Assembly (NCBI RefSeq): GCF_900107755.1
Contig: NZ_FNQR01000017.1
Location: forward strand, 1-64,000
Direction: 5' to 3'
Source: Thalassobacillus cyri
GTDB lineage: Bacteria; Bacillota; Bacilli; Bacillales; Halobacillaceae
DNA length: 64,000 bases
The notes beneath the pieces are model-generated. The model was not told where the DNA came from and ran no database searches. It saw only the letters and a list, made by a program, of their open reading frames with translations. Shown one piece after another: positions 35,369 to 44,648 of this stretch (its first letter is position 1; the number at the start of each line of letters is the position of its first letter). A program made the translations under genes and the position numbers.

Positions 35369-36652
35369 ATGGAAATCACATTAAAGCTTTTGGCAGTTGC
35401 CTTGCTAATTATTTTGACCGCGTTTTTCGTCGCAAGTGAGTTTGCAATCGTCAAGGTCAGAAAAACAAAGATGGAAGCAAGGGCAGCTGCAGGGGATAAA
35501 AAAGCGGAAAGTGTTTTGCGGCTGACAAATAACTTAGACTACTACTTATCGGCGTGTCAGCTTGGCATCACGATCACAGCCTTAGGTTTAGGTTGGCTCG
35601 GGGAACCTACTCTGGTCGTGCTCATTGACCCGTTGATAGAAGGGTTTGAGCTACCCGCCGGAATCAGTCATGCCATTTCGTTTGGTATCGCTTTTTTTGT
35701 TATTACCTTTTTACATGTGGTTTTAGGAGAACTTGCTCCAAAGACAGTTGCCATCCAAAAAGCGGAAGCAATCACGCTCGTTTTAGCAAAGCCATTGATC
35801 CTCTATAGTAAAATGATGTACCCATTGATCTGGCTCCTGAACGGATCTGCCAATGTGCTGGTCCGTATGTTCGGTCTACATGCGGCAAAAGAGTCTGAAG
35901 AGGTACACTCCGAAGAAGAACTGCGGCATATTCTATCAGAAAGTTACCAAAAAGGGGAAATCAACCGCTCCGAATTCACATATGTGGATCGAATCTTCGA
36001 ATTCGATAACCGGACTGCAAAAGAGATCATGATTCCTCGGACTGAAGTCGCTGTCATTGATATCAATGATTCCATCAAAGCGATCAGCAGGTATATCCAT
36101 CAGGAACGATTCACAAGGTACCCGGTCATCGATGGTGATAAAGATCATATTTTAGGAGTCATCCATCTGAAGGAATTATTCTACAGTGATTTTGAAGAGT
36201 TGGATACCTTAGATCCGTTTATCCGACCTGCTTTCAAAGTGTTTGAAAACGTCCCTATCCACGATTTGTTAGTGCGAATGCAAAAAGAGCGGACACACCT
36301 GGCTGTCTTGATTGACGAGTATGGTGGTACCTCCGGAATTGTCACGATAGAAGATATCATTGAAGAGATTGTCGGGGAGATCCGTGATGAATTCGACCAT
36401 GAAGAAGAGCGGGCGATCAAACGATTGAAAAATGGACACTTTCTTGTGGAAGGCAAAGTATCCATCCAGGACATGAATGAATATTTCGATCTTGACCTTG
36501 ATAACGAAGATTATGACACCATAGCCGGATTCATATATACCAATGACATTGACGCAGCAGAAGGAACAGAGGTCACGCATGGCAGCTACCATTTCAAAAT
36601 CGTCGACATGGTTAATGGACAAATCAGAAAAGTGGAAGTATGGAAAGATTAA
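35369..36652 (+). CDS. CNNM/hemolysin C-type membrane protein with CBS domains
   Basis: A 427-residue protein: an N-terminal DUF21/CNNM domain with three to four membrane helices (about 1-190; FFVASEFAIVKVRKTKMEA, ACQLGITITALGLGWLGEP), a CBS pair (about 205-330; IMIPRTEVAVIDINDS, VLIDEYGGTSGIVTIEDIIE) and a C-terminal CorC/HlyC domain (about 345-425). B. subtilis relatives such as MpfA export magnesium. It interrupts the ykuS-ykuT order seen in B. subtilis. AGAGGAGAGATTGG precedes the ATG. Confidence 0.9.
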   Translation: MEITLKLLAVALLIILTAFFVASEFAIVKVRKTKMEARAAAGDKKAESVLRLTNNLDYYLSACQLGITITALGLGWLGEPTLVVLIDPLIEGFELPAGISHAISFGIAFFVITFLHVVLGELAPKTVAIQKAEAITLVLAKPLILYSKMMYPLIWLLNGSANVLVRMFGLHAAKESEEVHSEEELRHILSESYQKGEINRSEFTYVDRIFEFDNRTAKEIMIPRTEVAVIDINDSIKAISRYIHQERFTRYPVIDGDKDHILGVIHLKELFYSDFEELDTLDPFIRPAFKVFENVPIHDLLVRMQKERTHLAVLIDEYGGTSGIVTIEDIIEEIVGEIRDEFDHEEERAIKRLKNGHFLVEGKVSIQDMNEYFDLDLDNEDYDTIAGFIYTNDIDAAEGTEVTHGSYHFKIVDMVNGQIRKVEVWKD

Positions 36653-36656
36653 CAGA

Positions 36657-36689
36657 GATGCCCGGGCAAGCACCCGGGCATCCTTTTTA
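36657..36689. terminator. Bidirectional terminator
   Basis: GATGCCCGGG and CCCGGGCATC form a perfect 10-bp stem with a six-base loop and a T-run. It lies between the CNNM gene and array D. Confidence 0.85.
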
Positions 36690-36690
36690 A

Positions 36691-36768
36691 CTTAATGAGA
36701 CAAAATCGGGATGTTAAGTGACAAAAGTGAAATCTTACGAGATATAATTTGCAGAACTGAGACAAAGC
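36691..36768. repeat. Array D: 21-bp-period TTGTCTCATTAA-type repeats
   Basis: Core GACAAA (or GATATA) occurs at 36699, 36720, 36741 and 36761, spacing 21, 21 and 20. Read on the minus strand the copies are TTGTCTCATTAAG, TTGTCACTTAAC, TATCTCGTAAGA and TTGTCTCAGTTCTG, close to the TTGTCTAGTAA motif of arrays A and B. It fills the space between the convergent CNNM and ykuT genes. Confidence 0.7.
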
Positions 36769-36784
36769 GGCCGTGCCATAATAC

Positions 36785-37639
36785 TTAAGCTTCCGCTCCA
36801 TATTTCTTCTCCACATATACTTGATGAGGGAACGGGATTTCAATACCTGCTTCGTCCAGAGCTTCTTTCATTGCTCTCCGTAGATCCCTTTCTACAGCCC
36901 ATTGCTCCATATTAGCTGTCCTGCCGAGAACGCGCAAGACGACATCAGAAGACCCAAGACTCTGCACCCCTAAAACGTCCGGACCTTCTTTGATCCGTTC
37001 ATCCGTGATGGAAAACTCATCACAGACACGCTGCAGGACGGTGAGTGCTTCCTCGATATTTTCATCATAGGCAATACCGATATCGATCATCGCACGCATA
37101 TTGCCGCGGGAGTGGTTACTGACGCCTGAAATTTCCCGGTTGGGTATATAATGCAGGGTACCATCAAAACCTCTTAACTTCGTGGTTCGCAGCCCTACTT
37201 CCTCAACCACACCGTCATACCCAGCTGCTGTCACATAGTCATCAACGTCTACTTGGCGTTCGATCAAAATGAAGAAACCAGTAACGATGTCGCTGACAAG
37301 TCCCTGGGCACCGAAACCGATGGCCAGGCCGACGATACCGGCCCCGGCGAGCAAAGGACCGATTGGAATCCCGATCATTTCCAGCAGCATGACAACGAAC
37401 ACGAACATCAATATATAAGAAAAAATGTTGACACATAATCGTTCCAGGGTCTTTGTCCGTGCTTCTGGAATTTTGCGATGTTTACTTATTTTGTTGATCG
37501 CTCCACTGATCGCCCTGCGCCCGATTGGAGATATGATGGCGAATATGATAATCAGCACCAGAACTTTAAGTCCTACCGATATCAGCAGTTCAGTAAACTC
37601 TGCCAGGTTGAATTCAAAACCTTCTTCAAACAAATTCAT
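36785..37639 (-). CDS. ykuT: Small-conductance mechanosensitive channel (YkuT)
   Basis: A 284-residue MscS-family channel. Helices lie at about 15-40, 65-85 and 90-115; the pore-lining third helix has AGAGIVGLAIGFGAQGLVSD with the glycine/alanine ridge typical of MscS. The beta domain follows (IERQVDVDDYVTAAGYDGVV, LRTTKLRGFDGTLHYIPN). It opens under membrane tension and releases solutes on osmotic downshock, a sensible function in a salt-adapted cell. It sits between ykuS and ykuU as in B. subtilis. Confidence 0.93.
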   Translation of the reverse strand: MNLFEEGFEFNLAEFTELLISVGLKVLVLIIIFAIISPIGRRAISGAINKISKHRKIPEARTKTLERLCVNIFSYILMFVFVVMLLEMIGIPIGPLLAGAGIVGLAIGFGAQGLVSDIVTGFFILIERQVDVDDYVTAAGYDGVVEEVGLRTTKLRGFDGTLHYIPNREISGVSNHSRGNMRAMIDIGIAYDENIEEALTVLQRVCDEFSITDERIKEGPDVLGVQSLGSSDVVLRVLGRTANMEQWAVERDLRRAMKEALDEAGIEIPFPHQVYVEKKYGAEA

Positions 37640-37884
37640 AATAACAACTCCTATTCAAATAAAATCCCATGTACTAGAATAGCGGATTTTGTCAGAAATT
37701 ATCAAATCAAACGGGTGATTGTCATATGCCAGAGTTAAAATGAGGAGGAGGGTTAGATGTAAAGCCTATCATTTTACTTTCATCATTCATTAATGTTTAA
37801 TGAGAATGTGTAAGGGTTATATTATTGGGGCATGCTTGATTGTGAAAGTCAAAAATGCTAGATTAAATTTATTATAATTTGATA

Positions 37885-37913
37885 TTGACTTTAAAAAAGC
37901 TGCTCGTTATAAT
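37885..37913 (+). promoter_or_regulatory. Strong sigma-A promoter of ykuU
   Basis: -35 TTGACT, spacer of exactly 17, -10 TATAAT. The region between ykuT and ykuU (37640-37966) otherwise shows AT-rich DNA with no gene. I found no convincing PerR box. Confidence 0.8.
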
Positions 37914-37966
37914 ATAACTTGTGAGTGATTATTACAAATTAATTTATTAATTTTGGAGGGATTTTC

Positions 37967-38509
37967 ATGGCAGAACGTATGGTAGCAAAACAAGCTCCGC
38001 GCTTTGAAATGGACGCGGTACTTCCGAACAAAGAATTCGGAAAAGTATCTTTAGAGGAAAACATGAAGAATGACAAATGGACAGTGCTTTTCTTCTATCC
38101 AATGGACTTCACATTCGTATGTCCTACAGAAATCACTGCAGTATCTGATCGTTTCGATGAATTCGAAGATCTTGATACAGAAGTAGTGGGCGTATCTACA
38201 GATACTATCCACACCCACTTAGCCTGGATCAACACTTCCCGTGACGACAATGGCCTGGGTGACCTAGCTTACCCATTGGCTGCTGACACTAACCATAAAG
38301 TCGCTCAAGACTATGGTGTGCTAATCGAAGATGAAGGTGTAGCACTTCGCGGCCTATTCATCATCAGCCCAGAAGGCGAATTGATGTATCAGGTAGTCAA
38401 CCACAACAACATTGGTCGTGACGTTGACGAAACACTTCGTGTACTTCAAGCACTTCAAACTGGCGGACTTTGCCCTGCAAACTGGAAGCCAGGTCAAGAG
38501 ACTCTATAA
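37967..38509 (+). CDS. ykuU: 2-Cys peroxiredoxin (YkuU)
   Basis: A 180-residue AhpC/TSA-family peroxidase. The peroxidatic Cys52 is in DFTFVCPTEI and the resolving Cys169 is in GGLCPANWKPG, so it is a typical 2-Cys enzyme. It detoxifies peroxides using a thioredoxin-like reductant; YkuV, the next gene, may be that partner. Codon choice appears strongly biased and the promoter is near consensus, suggesting high expression. TTGGAGGG precedes the ATG. Confidence 0.95.
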   Translation: MAERMVAKQAPRFEMDAVLPNKEFGKVSLEENMKNDKWTVLFFYPMDFTFVCPTEITAVSDRFDEFEDLDTEVVGVSTDTIHTHLAWINTSRDDNGLGDLAYPLAADTNHKVAQDYGVLIEDEGVALRGLFIISPEGELMYQVVNHNNIGRDVDETLRVLQALQTGGLCPANWKPGQETL

Positions 38510-38537
38510 TCGAGTCATAAAAGGACAAGCTATTCAC

Positions 38538-38567
38538 AAGGGTCTAACTACATGTTAGACCCTTTTA
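38538..38567 (+). terminator. Terminator between ykuU and ykuV
   Basis: AAGGGTCTAAC and GTTAGACCCTT form an 11-bp stem followed by TTTATAT. Confidence 0.85.
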
Positions 38568-38612
38568 TATCTACGGCAATTGTTCATGTACATTAATGAA
38601 GGAGGAATTAGC

Positions 38613-39062
38613 ATGCGTTTAAGAGAACCGATGCCAGAGCTGCAAGGCGCAACCGAATGGTTGAATGGGGAAGTTTCTAAAAGTGATCTATTAGGAAATA
38701 AACCGACATTGATCCATTTCTGGTCTGTCAGCTGCGGCCTATGTAAAGAAGCAATGCCGAATGTCAATGAATTTCGTGAAGAATATAAAGACGATTTGAA
38801 CGTGGTTGCTGTTCATATGCCACGCTCTGAAAAAGACCTTGATTTGGATAAAATAAAAGAAGTGGCAGCTGAGCATGACATTACACAGCCGATTTTCGTA
38901 GACAATAAACACGCACTTACTGATGCCTTTGAAAATCAATATGTACCTGCCTACTATGTATTTGATGAAGAAGGCAACTTGCGTCACTTCCAGGCAGGGG
39001 GCGGCGGTATGAAAATGCTCCGCAAGCGTGTCAACCGTGTCCTTGGCGTTAAAGATAAATAA
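38613..39062 (+). CDS. ykuV: Thiol-disulfide oxidoreductase (YkuV)
   Basis: A 149-residue thioredoxin-fold protein matching B. subtilis YkuV: MPELQGATEWLNGEV, then the active site FWSVSCGLCKEAMP with Cys41 and Cys44, VVAVHMPRSEKDLD, and the cis-proline region YVPAYYVFDEEG. There is no signal peptide, so it is cytosolic. The start at 38613 follows AAGGAGGAATTAGC; an upstream in-frame start is not supported. A likely electron donor to the neighbouring peroxiredoxin. Confidence 0.93.
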   Translation: MRLREPMPELQGATEWLNGEVSKSDLLGNKPTLIHFWSVSCGLCKEAMPNVNEFREEYKDDLNVVAVHMPRSEKDLDLDKIKEVAAEHDITQPIFVDNKHALTDAFENQYVPAYYVFDEEGNLRHFQAGGGGMKMLRKRVNRVLGVKDK

Positions 39063-39072
39063 GAGTTATCTG

Positions 39073-39101
39073 AACCACCAGTTGAAGCTGGTGGTTTTTT
39101 T
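39073..39101 (+). terminator. Terminator of ykuV
   Basis: AACCACCAG and CTGGTGGTT with a seven-T run. Confidence 0.85.
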
Positions 39102-39107
39102 ATACTT

Positions 39108-39187
39108 AACTTTGTTAAAGGGTTAAAGTATAAGAATCACTTAGGCTTTCGACATAAGGACTTGGCGATATGCCAAGTTTTTCTAAT
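39108..39187. repeat. Dispersed repeat R3, copy 3
   Basis: AACTTTGTTAAAGGGTTAAAG opens the copy, followed by AGGCTTTCGACATAAGGACT and the hairpin ACTTGGC-gatat-GCCAAGT (39160-39178), then TTTTTCTAAT. It lies just after the ykuV terminator. The remaining bases to 39358 hold no gene. Confidence 0.65.
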
Positions 39188-39358
39188 GATAAAATCCACC
39201 TGCCATGAACAGTAGTATTACCCACTTTTACATCACTTTCCAACATAAAATTTAGCAGTAGAATTTTTAAAAAATTAGCTCAAAAAGGTGGATATTTATT
39301 TCGTAACCCGATATATTTATAATTACGTAAAAATTTTACAGAAAGAGGAGGGAGACAT

Positions 39359-41113
39359 TTGGATACCTTCAAAAAGCTGAAAGAGTTCTACTGGCCTTAT
39401 AAAAAGTTTTTCTTCTGGTCGCTGTTGTTTTTATTCTTTGTGACAGCAATCACCGTGGTATATCCAATCATTTTGAAAATTACGATCGATGATGTCGTAG
39501 CAGATGAACGTTATAACCTGATCCCTTACCTGGGAGGAGCCTTCATCATCCTGATGGCTATCAAAGGGATTGCCACATACTTACATCAATACTTAGGTGA
39601 TTTATTTGGAATAACCTCTGTCTATAAATTGAGAGATGAGCTTTATAAAAAATTGCAGCGTCTCCCGTTCAAGTACTATGACAATGCAAAAACAGGAGAT
39701 TTGATGTCCCGTCTGACAGCAGATGTGGAAGGTTTTCGTTTTTTCCTTTCCTTCGGTATTGCCGAGCTGATCCGTATCACCTTATTGATTGTCATCAGTC
39801 TCAGCGTCATGTTCTATTTCTCTGTACCATTAGCGCTTGTGACAATGGCGGCCATGCCATTTCTGGCTGTTGTCGTTTTTCAGTTCGATAAACGTGTCCA
39901 TCCAGCTTTCCGGGGGATTCGTAAATCGTTCGGAAAACTGAATACACGCGTGCAGGAAAATATCAGCGGGATGACAACAGTCAAATCGCTGTCAAGGGAA
40001 GGCTTTGAAATTGGCAGATTCTCGGACCGGAACCAGGACTACCGGCAGAATTACCTGACAACCGCCAATATTTGGGCGAAGTATTTCCCATTGATGGAGT
40101 TCATCGGAAATGTTTCCGTCGTCGCATTGCTGGCTTACGGAGGAAGAATGGTCGTCAACGGCCAGCTTGGCCTCGGTGAACTAGTCGCATTTTTCAGTCT
40201 GGTATGGTACATCCTTGGCCCATTGATGAACCTCGGCTTTGTCATCAACCTATTTTCTCAATCGAAAGCTTCCGGTGAACGTCTCCTTGAAATCTTGGAA
40301 GCCAAAGAAGATATTCAGGAAAAAGAAGACCCGATAACCCTGAAGCGTTTGAACGGGCATGTCACTTTCCAGGATGTCACACTCACCTACACGGAAGATG
40401 ATGATTCGGCATTGAAACATATCAGTTTTGACGCCCCTCCAGGCAAGGTGATTGGTTTGATCGGGGCGACCGGTTCCGGAAAAACGAGTATCACTCAGTT
40501 GATCACCCGTTTCTATGAACCGGAACAAGGAGAAGTCCTGATCGATAGCAAACCGGTTGATCATTATTCCTTAAAAACATTGAGACGCAATATCGGATTC
40601 GTTCTGCAGGAATCGTTCCTGTTTTCGACAACGATCAAGGAAAATATCGCTTATGGAAACCCGGATGCTACACCGGAAGAAGTGATCGATGCTGCCAAGC
40701 GGGCACAGGCCCATGAGTTTATCATGGATATGCCTGACGGTTATGATACCTTGCTCGGTGAGCGCGGCATGGGCCTATCCGGTGGACAGAAGCAGCGGAT
40801 CGCAATAGCACGGGCCATTCTCATCGACCCGAGTATCCTCGTATTAGATGATGCGACTTCTGCTGTCGATATGGAAACCGAATTCAAAATCCAAAAAGCG
40901 TTGAAGGAAGTGATGGAAGGCAGAACGACCTTCATCATCGCTCACCGTATCTCTTCCTTGAAACATGCCGATGAAATTCTGGTACTGGAAGATGGAGAAG
41001 TGAAAGAACGTGGAACCCACGACTTCCTGCTTTCCAATGGCGGTCCATATCAGCGGATTTATGATATTCAATACCAGGATAAAGAACAAATTATGAACGC
41101 ATCCAATATTTGA
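39359..41113 (+). CDS. ABC exporter subunit with degenerate catalytic site (YfiB-like)
   Basis: A 584-residue fused membrane/ATPase half-transporter. Six membrane helices span about residues 15-300. The ATPase has Walker A GATGSGKT, signature LSGGQKQR and Walker B ILVLDDATS, where the catalytic Glu is replaced by Asp. With the next gene it forms an asymmetric heterodimeric multidrug-type exporter of the YfiBC/BmrCD class, one ATP site being weak. The start is TTG at 39359 after GAGGAGGGAGACAT. The substrate is unknown. Confidence 0.88.
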   Translation: MDTFKKLKEFYWPYKKFFFWSLLFLFFVTAITVVYPIILKITIDDVVADERYNLIPYLGGAFIILMAIKGIATYLHQYLGDLFGITSVYKLRDELYKKLQRLPFKYYDNAKTGDLMSRLTADVEGFRFFLSFGIAELIRITLLIVISLSVMFYFSVPLALVTMAAMPFLAVVVFQFDKRVHPAFRGIRKSFGKLNTRVQENISGMTTVKSLSREGFEIGRFSDRNQDYRQNYLTTANIWAKYFPLMEFIGNVSVVALLAYGGRMVVNGQLGLGELVAFFSLVWYILGPLMNLGFVINLFSQSKASGERLLEILEAKEDIQEKEDPITLKRLNGHVTFQDVTLTYTEDDDSALKHISFDAPPGKVIGLIGATGSGKTSITQLITRFYEPEQGEVLIDSKPVDHYSLKTLRRNIGFVLQESFLFSTTIKENIAYGNPDATPEEVIDAAKRAQAHEFIMDMPDGYDTLLGERGMGLSGGQKQRIAIARAILIDPSILVLDDATSAVDMETEFKIQKALKEVMEGRTTFIIAHRISSLKHADEILVLEDGEVKERGTHDFLLSNGGPYQRIYDIQYQDKEQIMNASNI

Positions 41114-41135
41114 AATAGAAAAGGGGGGAGTCACC

Positions 41136-42980
41136 TTGGCACGAAGGCAAAAAAAGAAGCCACAAGAAAATAAACACTTGAACCGTTTCCATTACACCAT
41201 TGATCAGGCGATTGAGAAACCGTTCAACTGGGAACAGATGGTCCGGTTAATGAAATATTTGAAACCATACGCAAAAACCCTATTACCGGCAGCGATCATC
41301 GCCATGCTGGTATCGACAATCATCCGATTGGTGGTACCAATCTTAATAGGTAAAGTAGCCATTGATATTGCTATCGCAAACCAGGATGTCAACATGCTGA
41401 TCCAACTGGTTGTCGGAATCGGTATCCTTTACTTGTTCAGTTATCTCGGAAATGTGTTCCGGATCAAATGGGTAAACATCCTCGGGCAAAACGTCATTTA
41501 CGATTTGCGCCAGCATTTGTTTTCCCATGTTCAGCGACTATCCCACCGGTTCTTTGACTCACGGTCAGCTGGTTCAATACTAGTCCGGATCATGAATGAC
41601 ATCAATTCTTTGCAGGAGCTGTTCACGAATGGAATCATCAATCTACTGATGGACATCGTGACATTGCTGGGCATCATCATCATTTTGTTCGTGCTTAGTC
41701 CGAAGCTGGCATTGGCAATCATGGTCATCCTGCCGATCATGTTCTATATTTCTACTAAACTTCGCCGGAATATTCGCCGCTCCTGGCAGCGGGTGAGAAT
41801 CCAACAATCCCGCTTGAATTCTCATTTGAATGAAAGCATCCAGGGCATCCGCATTACCCAGTCGTTTTCACAGGAAAAAGAAAACGCTGAGTTCTTTGAT
41901 GGTGTCAATACCGATAGTTTTGAAGCTTGGCGCAATGCCACGAAAAAAAGTGCCATGTTTCGTCCGTTTGTTGAAATGAGTAACGCGATCGGAACGGTTA
42001 TCCTTATCTCTTATGGGGCGTGGCTTATCATCCAGGGCCCTGCGAACGGGGGGATTGAAGTTGGTACCTTTGTCTCCTTTGCATTTTTCCTGGGAATGTT
42101 CTGGGAACCGATTTCACGTCTCGGACAGATGTATAACCAGTTGTTGATGGCGATGGCGGCATCGGAGCGAATATTTGAGTTTCTCGACGAGCAGCCGAAT
42201 GTGGCTGAGAAGCCTGATGCGAAAGGTTTAAAGCAAATCAAAGGCCACATCGAATTCGATCGCGTCCAGTTTTCTTATGATGAAAAAAGGATCGCCTTAC
42301 ACGAAATATCACTGGAGATGAAGCAAGGCCAGACAGTCGCACTGGTCGGTCATACTGGTTCTGGTAAATCTACCATTGCCAATCTAATTAGTCGTTTCTA
42401 TGACCCTACCAAAGGTGCTGTGAAAATTGATGGAACCGACCTTCGGGATGTGACCATTGACAGTGTCCGTCAGCAAATCAGTGTCGTCCTTCAGGATACC
42501 TTCATTTTTTCCGGTACCATCATGGAAAATATCCGGTTCGGCCGCCCGGATGCGGGCGATGAGGAAGTCATCGATGCTGCGAAGGTCGTAGGTGCAGACG
42601 AATTCATCCAACGGCTTTCCGAAGGCTATCAAACCGAAGTGGAAGAGAGAGGAAACGTCCTTTCGGCAGGGGAACGTCAATTGTTGTCCTTCGCACGCGC
42701 CTTGCTTGCAGATCCGCGAATTCTTATCTTAGATGAAGCGACAGCAAGCATCGATACAGAAACCGAGGTGAAAATTCAATCCGCACTCCGCAGGTTGTTG
42801 AAAGGAAGGACGGCGATCATTATCGCTCACCGTCTGTCTACGATCCGGGAAGCGGATAACATCATCGTTCTTGAGCATGGTAAAATCCTCGAGCAAGGAA
42901 GTCATGATGAACTGATGGAGCAAAAAGGGGAATATTACGACTTAGTCAAAACACAATTCCAGATGCTCGACGCCATATAG
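41136..42980 (+). CDS. ABC exporter subunit with catalytic Walker B (YfiC-like)
   Basis: A 614-residue half-transporter with an N-terminal extension (FHYTIDQAIEKPFNWEQMVR) typical of the YfiC side of YfiBC pairs, then six helices (about 45-330) and the ATPase. Walker A is GHTGSGKS, Walker B ILILDEATAS keeps the catalytic Glu, but the signature is LSAGERQ rather than LSGGQ. The consensus and degenerate elements thus complement those of its partner. It follows the partner by 22 bases with AAAAGGGGGGAG upstream. Confidence 0.88.
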   Translation: MARRQKKKPQENKHLNRFHYTIDQAIEKPFNWEQMVRLMKYLKPYAKTLLPAAIIAMLVSTIIRLVVPILIGKVAIDIAIANQDVNMLIQLVVGIGILYLFSYLGNVFRIKWVNILGQNVIYDLRQHLFSHVQRLSHRFFDSRSAGSILVRIMNDINSLQELFTNGIINLLMDIVTLLGIIIILFVLSPKLALAIMVILPIMFYISTKLRRNIRRSWQRVRIQQSRLNSHLNESIQGIRITQSFSQEKENAEFFDGVNTDSFEAWRNATKKSAMFRPFVEMSNAIGTVILISYGAWLIIQGPANGGIEVGTFVSFAFFLGMFWEPISRLGQMYNQLLMAMAASERIFEFLDEQPNVAEKPDAKGLKQIKGHIEFDRVQFSYDEKRIALHEISLEMKQGQTVALVGHTGSGKSTIANLISRFYDPTKGAVKIDGTDLRDVTIDSVRQQISVVLQDTFIFSGTIMENIRFGRPDAGDEEVIDAAKVVGADEFIQRLSEGYQTEVEERGNVLSAGERQLLSFARALLADPRILILDEATASIDTETEVKIQSALRRLLKGRTAIIIAHRLSTIREADNIIVLEHGKILEQGSHDELMEQKGEYYDLVKTQFQMLDAI

Positions 42981-42991
42981 AAATAGCAAAA

Positions 42992-43023
42992 CACGCTTGG
43001 ATTTTGATATCCAAGCGTTTTTG
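42992..43023 (+). terminator. Terminator of the ABC exporter pair
   Basis: ACGCTTGGAT and ATCCAAGCGT form a perfect 10-bp stem followed by TTTTTG. Confidence 0.85.
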
Positions 43024-43159
43024 CATGGTCTGGTAAAAATTAAGTACCGTTTGTGGAACATTAGTTTCAAAAGGCAAGACTCCCACTAATTTAAGCCGCA
43101 GAGGTTTTTCTTTAGACATATCCCCAATAAATAGTATAAGATAAAATTATCAGTAAGTA

Positions 43160-43175
43160 TGTGAAGTCTGTCACA
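43160..43175 (+). promoter_or_regulatory. TGTGA-N6-TCACA operator upstream of bd oxidase
   Basis: TGTGAAGTCTGTCACA is a perfect half-site palindrome of the FNR/CRP type; it equally fits the Rex operator core. A TATACT -10 box lies at 43218-43223 with no good -35, which puts the palindrome centre about 62 bases before the start point, a standard activator position. Which regulator binds is not decided. Confidence 0.65.
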
Positions 43176-43292
43176 AAATAGTCGTTATTTTAATAGAATT
43201 AAAACGATTTCACGTATTATACTAGTCTTAGTATTTTTTAGGGTAGAGTAACCATAGAAAGGTATTTATTGTTACATGGGGAGGGAACGTGT

Positions 43293-44648
43293 TTGTTTGA
43301 ATTAGATAATGTTCTGCTGAGCAGGTTATTGACTTCGTTGACGCTTGGCTTTCATATCATTTTTGCCACTATCGGGGTAGGCGTCCCATTGATGATCTCC
43401 ATCGCGGAGTTTATGGGAATCAAAAAGAAAGATCCGAACTATACATTATTGGCCCGTCGCTGGACAAGAGGATTCATCATCCTTGTTGCAGTCGGGGTTG
43501 TGACGGGCACGGCTATCGGATTGCAATTATCTTTATTATGGCCAAGCTTTATGCAGGTGGCGGGAAATGTCATCAGTTTGCCGTTATTCCTGGAAACATT
43601 CGCATTCTTTTTTGAAGCGATTTTTTTAGGTGCATATTTATATACTTGGGACAGATTCAAAAACCCGATTTATCACTGGTTATTATCTATTCCAGTGGTT
43701 ATTGGAGCCGGGATGTCCGCATTTTTCATCACTACAGTGAATGCGTTCATGAATACGCCGCAAGGATTCGAATTCAAGGATGGGGCGCTCGTTAATGTCG
43801 AGCCGCTTGTCGCCATGTTCAACCCGGCGACACCGACAAAAGTATTCCATGTGCTTTCCACTGCTCATTTAACTTCCGCAGCGATTCTCGCTGCGATTAC
43901 AGCTTTTTATATCATTAGAAATAAAAACAGTGATTACCATAAGAAAGCACTAAAACTCACGGTAGGTTCGATTTTCATTTTCGCCTTGCTGACAGCGGTG
44001 GCTGGCGACTTATCCGCTAAATTCCTGGCTCATGAGCAGCCGGAAAAACTGGCGGTCGCCGAATGGCATTTTGAAACGGAAGAGGGGGCGGATCTGATCC
44101 TGTTCGGCCATCTTAATGAAGAGAATGAAGTGGAAAATGCCCTCCGGCTGCCAAATGCGCTGAGCTTTTTAGCTACGGGTGATTTCAATGGGAAAGTGGT
44201 CGGCTTGGACCAGTTTCCTGAAGATGAAATCGCACCATTTTGGGTCCACTATATGTTCGACCTGATGGTTCTGATCGGCTTTTATTCCCTGGGCGTCTCC
44301 TTGCTGTATTTGATTGTTGCTAAAATAAAAAAATGGAATGAAAACAATAAATTGCTGCTGTGGCTGATTTTCCTCAATGGCCCATTGGCGATGCTGGCAA
44401 TCGAATTCGGCTGGATCTATGCTGAGGTCGGGCGTCAGCCATGGATTCTACGCGGATACATGAAAGTGGCAGAAGGCGCCACGACATCCCCTAATGTCGG
44501 CTGGATGCTGTTGTTATTCATTCTCCTGTATACGGTATTAGGAATTGGTGTCATCACTGTGCTGCGCAAATTGTTTAAGAACAACCCGGCAGAATCGGAA
44601 CTGGAACGTCACTATCCAGATTTTAAAACTGAAGGGGAGGAGCGCTGA
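43293..44648 (+). CDS. ythA: Cytochrome bd-type quinol oxidase subunit I (YthA-like)
   Basis: A 451-residue CydA-family subunit with about nine helices. The haem ligand His is in LGFHIIFATIGVG, followed by GTAIGLQLSLLWPSFMQVAG, and the GWIYAEVGRQPWI segment near haem b595/d. The Q-loop is short. The sequence is closer to my recollection of B. subtilis YthA than CydA. It oxidises quinol and reduces oxygen to water at the membrane. The start is TTG at 43293 after GGGGAGGG. The stop overlaps the ythB start by one base. No cydCD genes follow. Confidence 0.88.
   Translation: MFELDNVLLSRLLTSLTLGFHIIFATIGVGVPLMISIAEFMGIKKKDPNYTLLARRWTRGFIILVAVGVVTGTAIGLQLSLLWPSFMQVAGNVISLPLFLETFAFFFEAIFLGAYLYTWDRFKNPIYHWLLSIPVVIGAGMSAFFITTVNAFMNTPQGFEFKDGALVNVEPLVAMFNPATPTKVFHVLSTAHLTSAAILAAITAFYIIRNKNSDYHKKALKLTVGSIFIFALLTAVAGDLSAKFLAHEQPEKLAVAEWHFETEEGADLILFGHLNEENEVENALRLPNALSFLATGDFNGKVVGLDQFPEDEIAPFWVHYMFDLMVLIGFYSLGVSLLYLIVAKIKKWNENNKLLLWLIFLNGPLAMLAIEFGWIYAEVGRQPWILRGYMKVAEGATTSPNVGWMLLLFILLYTVLGIGVITVLRKLFKNNPAESELERHYPDFKTEGEER

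Noticed and set aside
37861-37920. PerR box upstream of the peroxiredoxin
   Set aside because: TTATAAT half-like sequences occur, but no inverted partner at the right spacing was found; they are explained by the -10 element and AT-rich DNA.
39359-42980. ABC pair considered as CydCD
   Set aside because: Length (584 and 614 residues) and the N-terminal extension fit YfiBC-type multidrug exporters better, and a terminator separates them from the oxidase genes.
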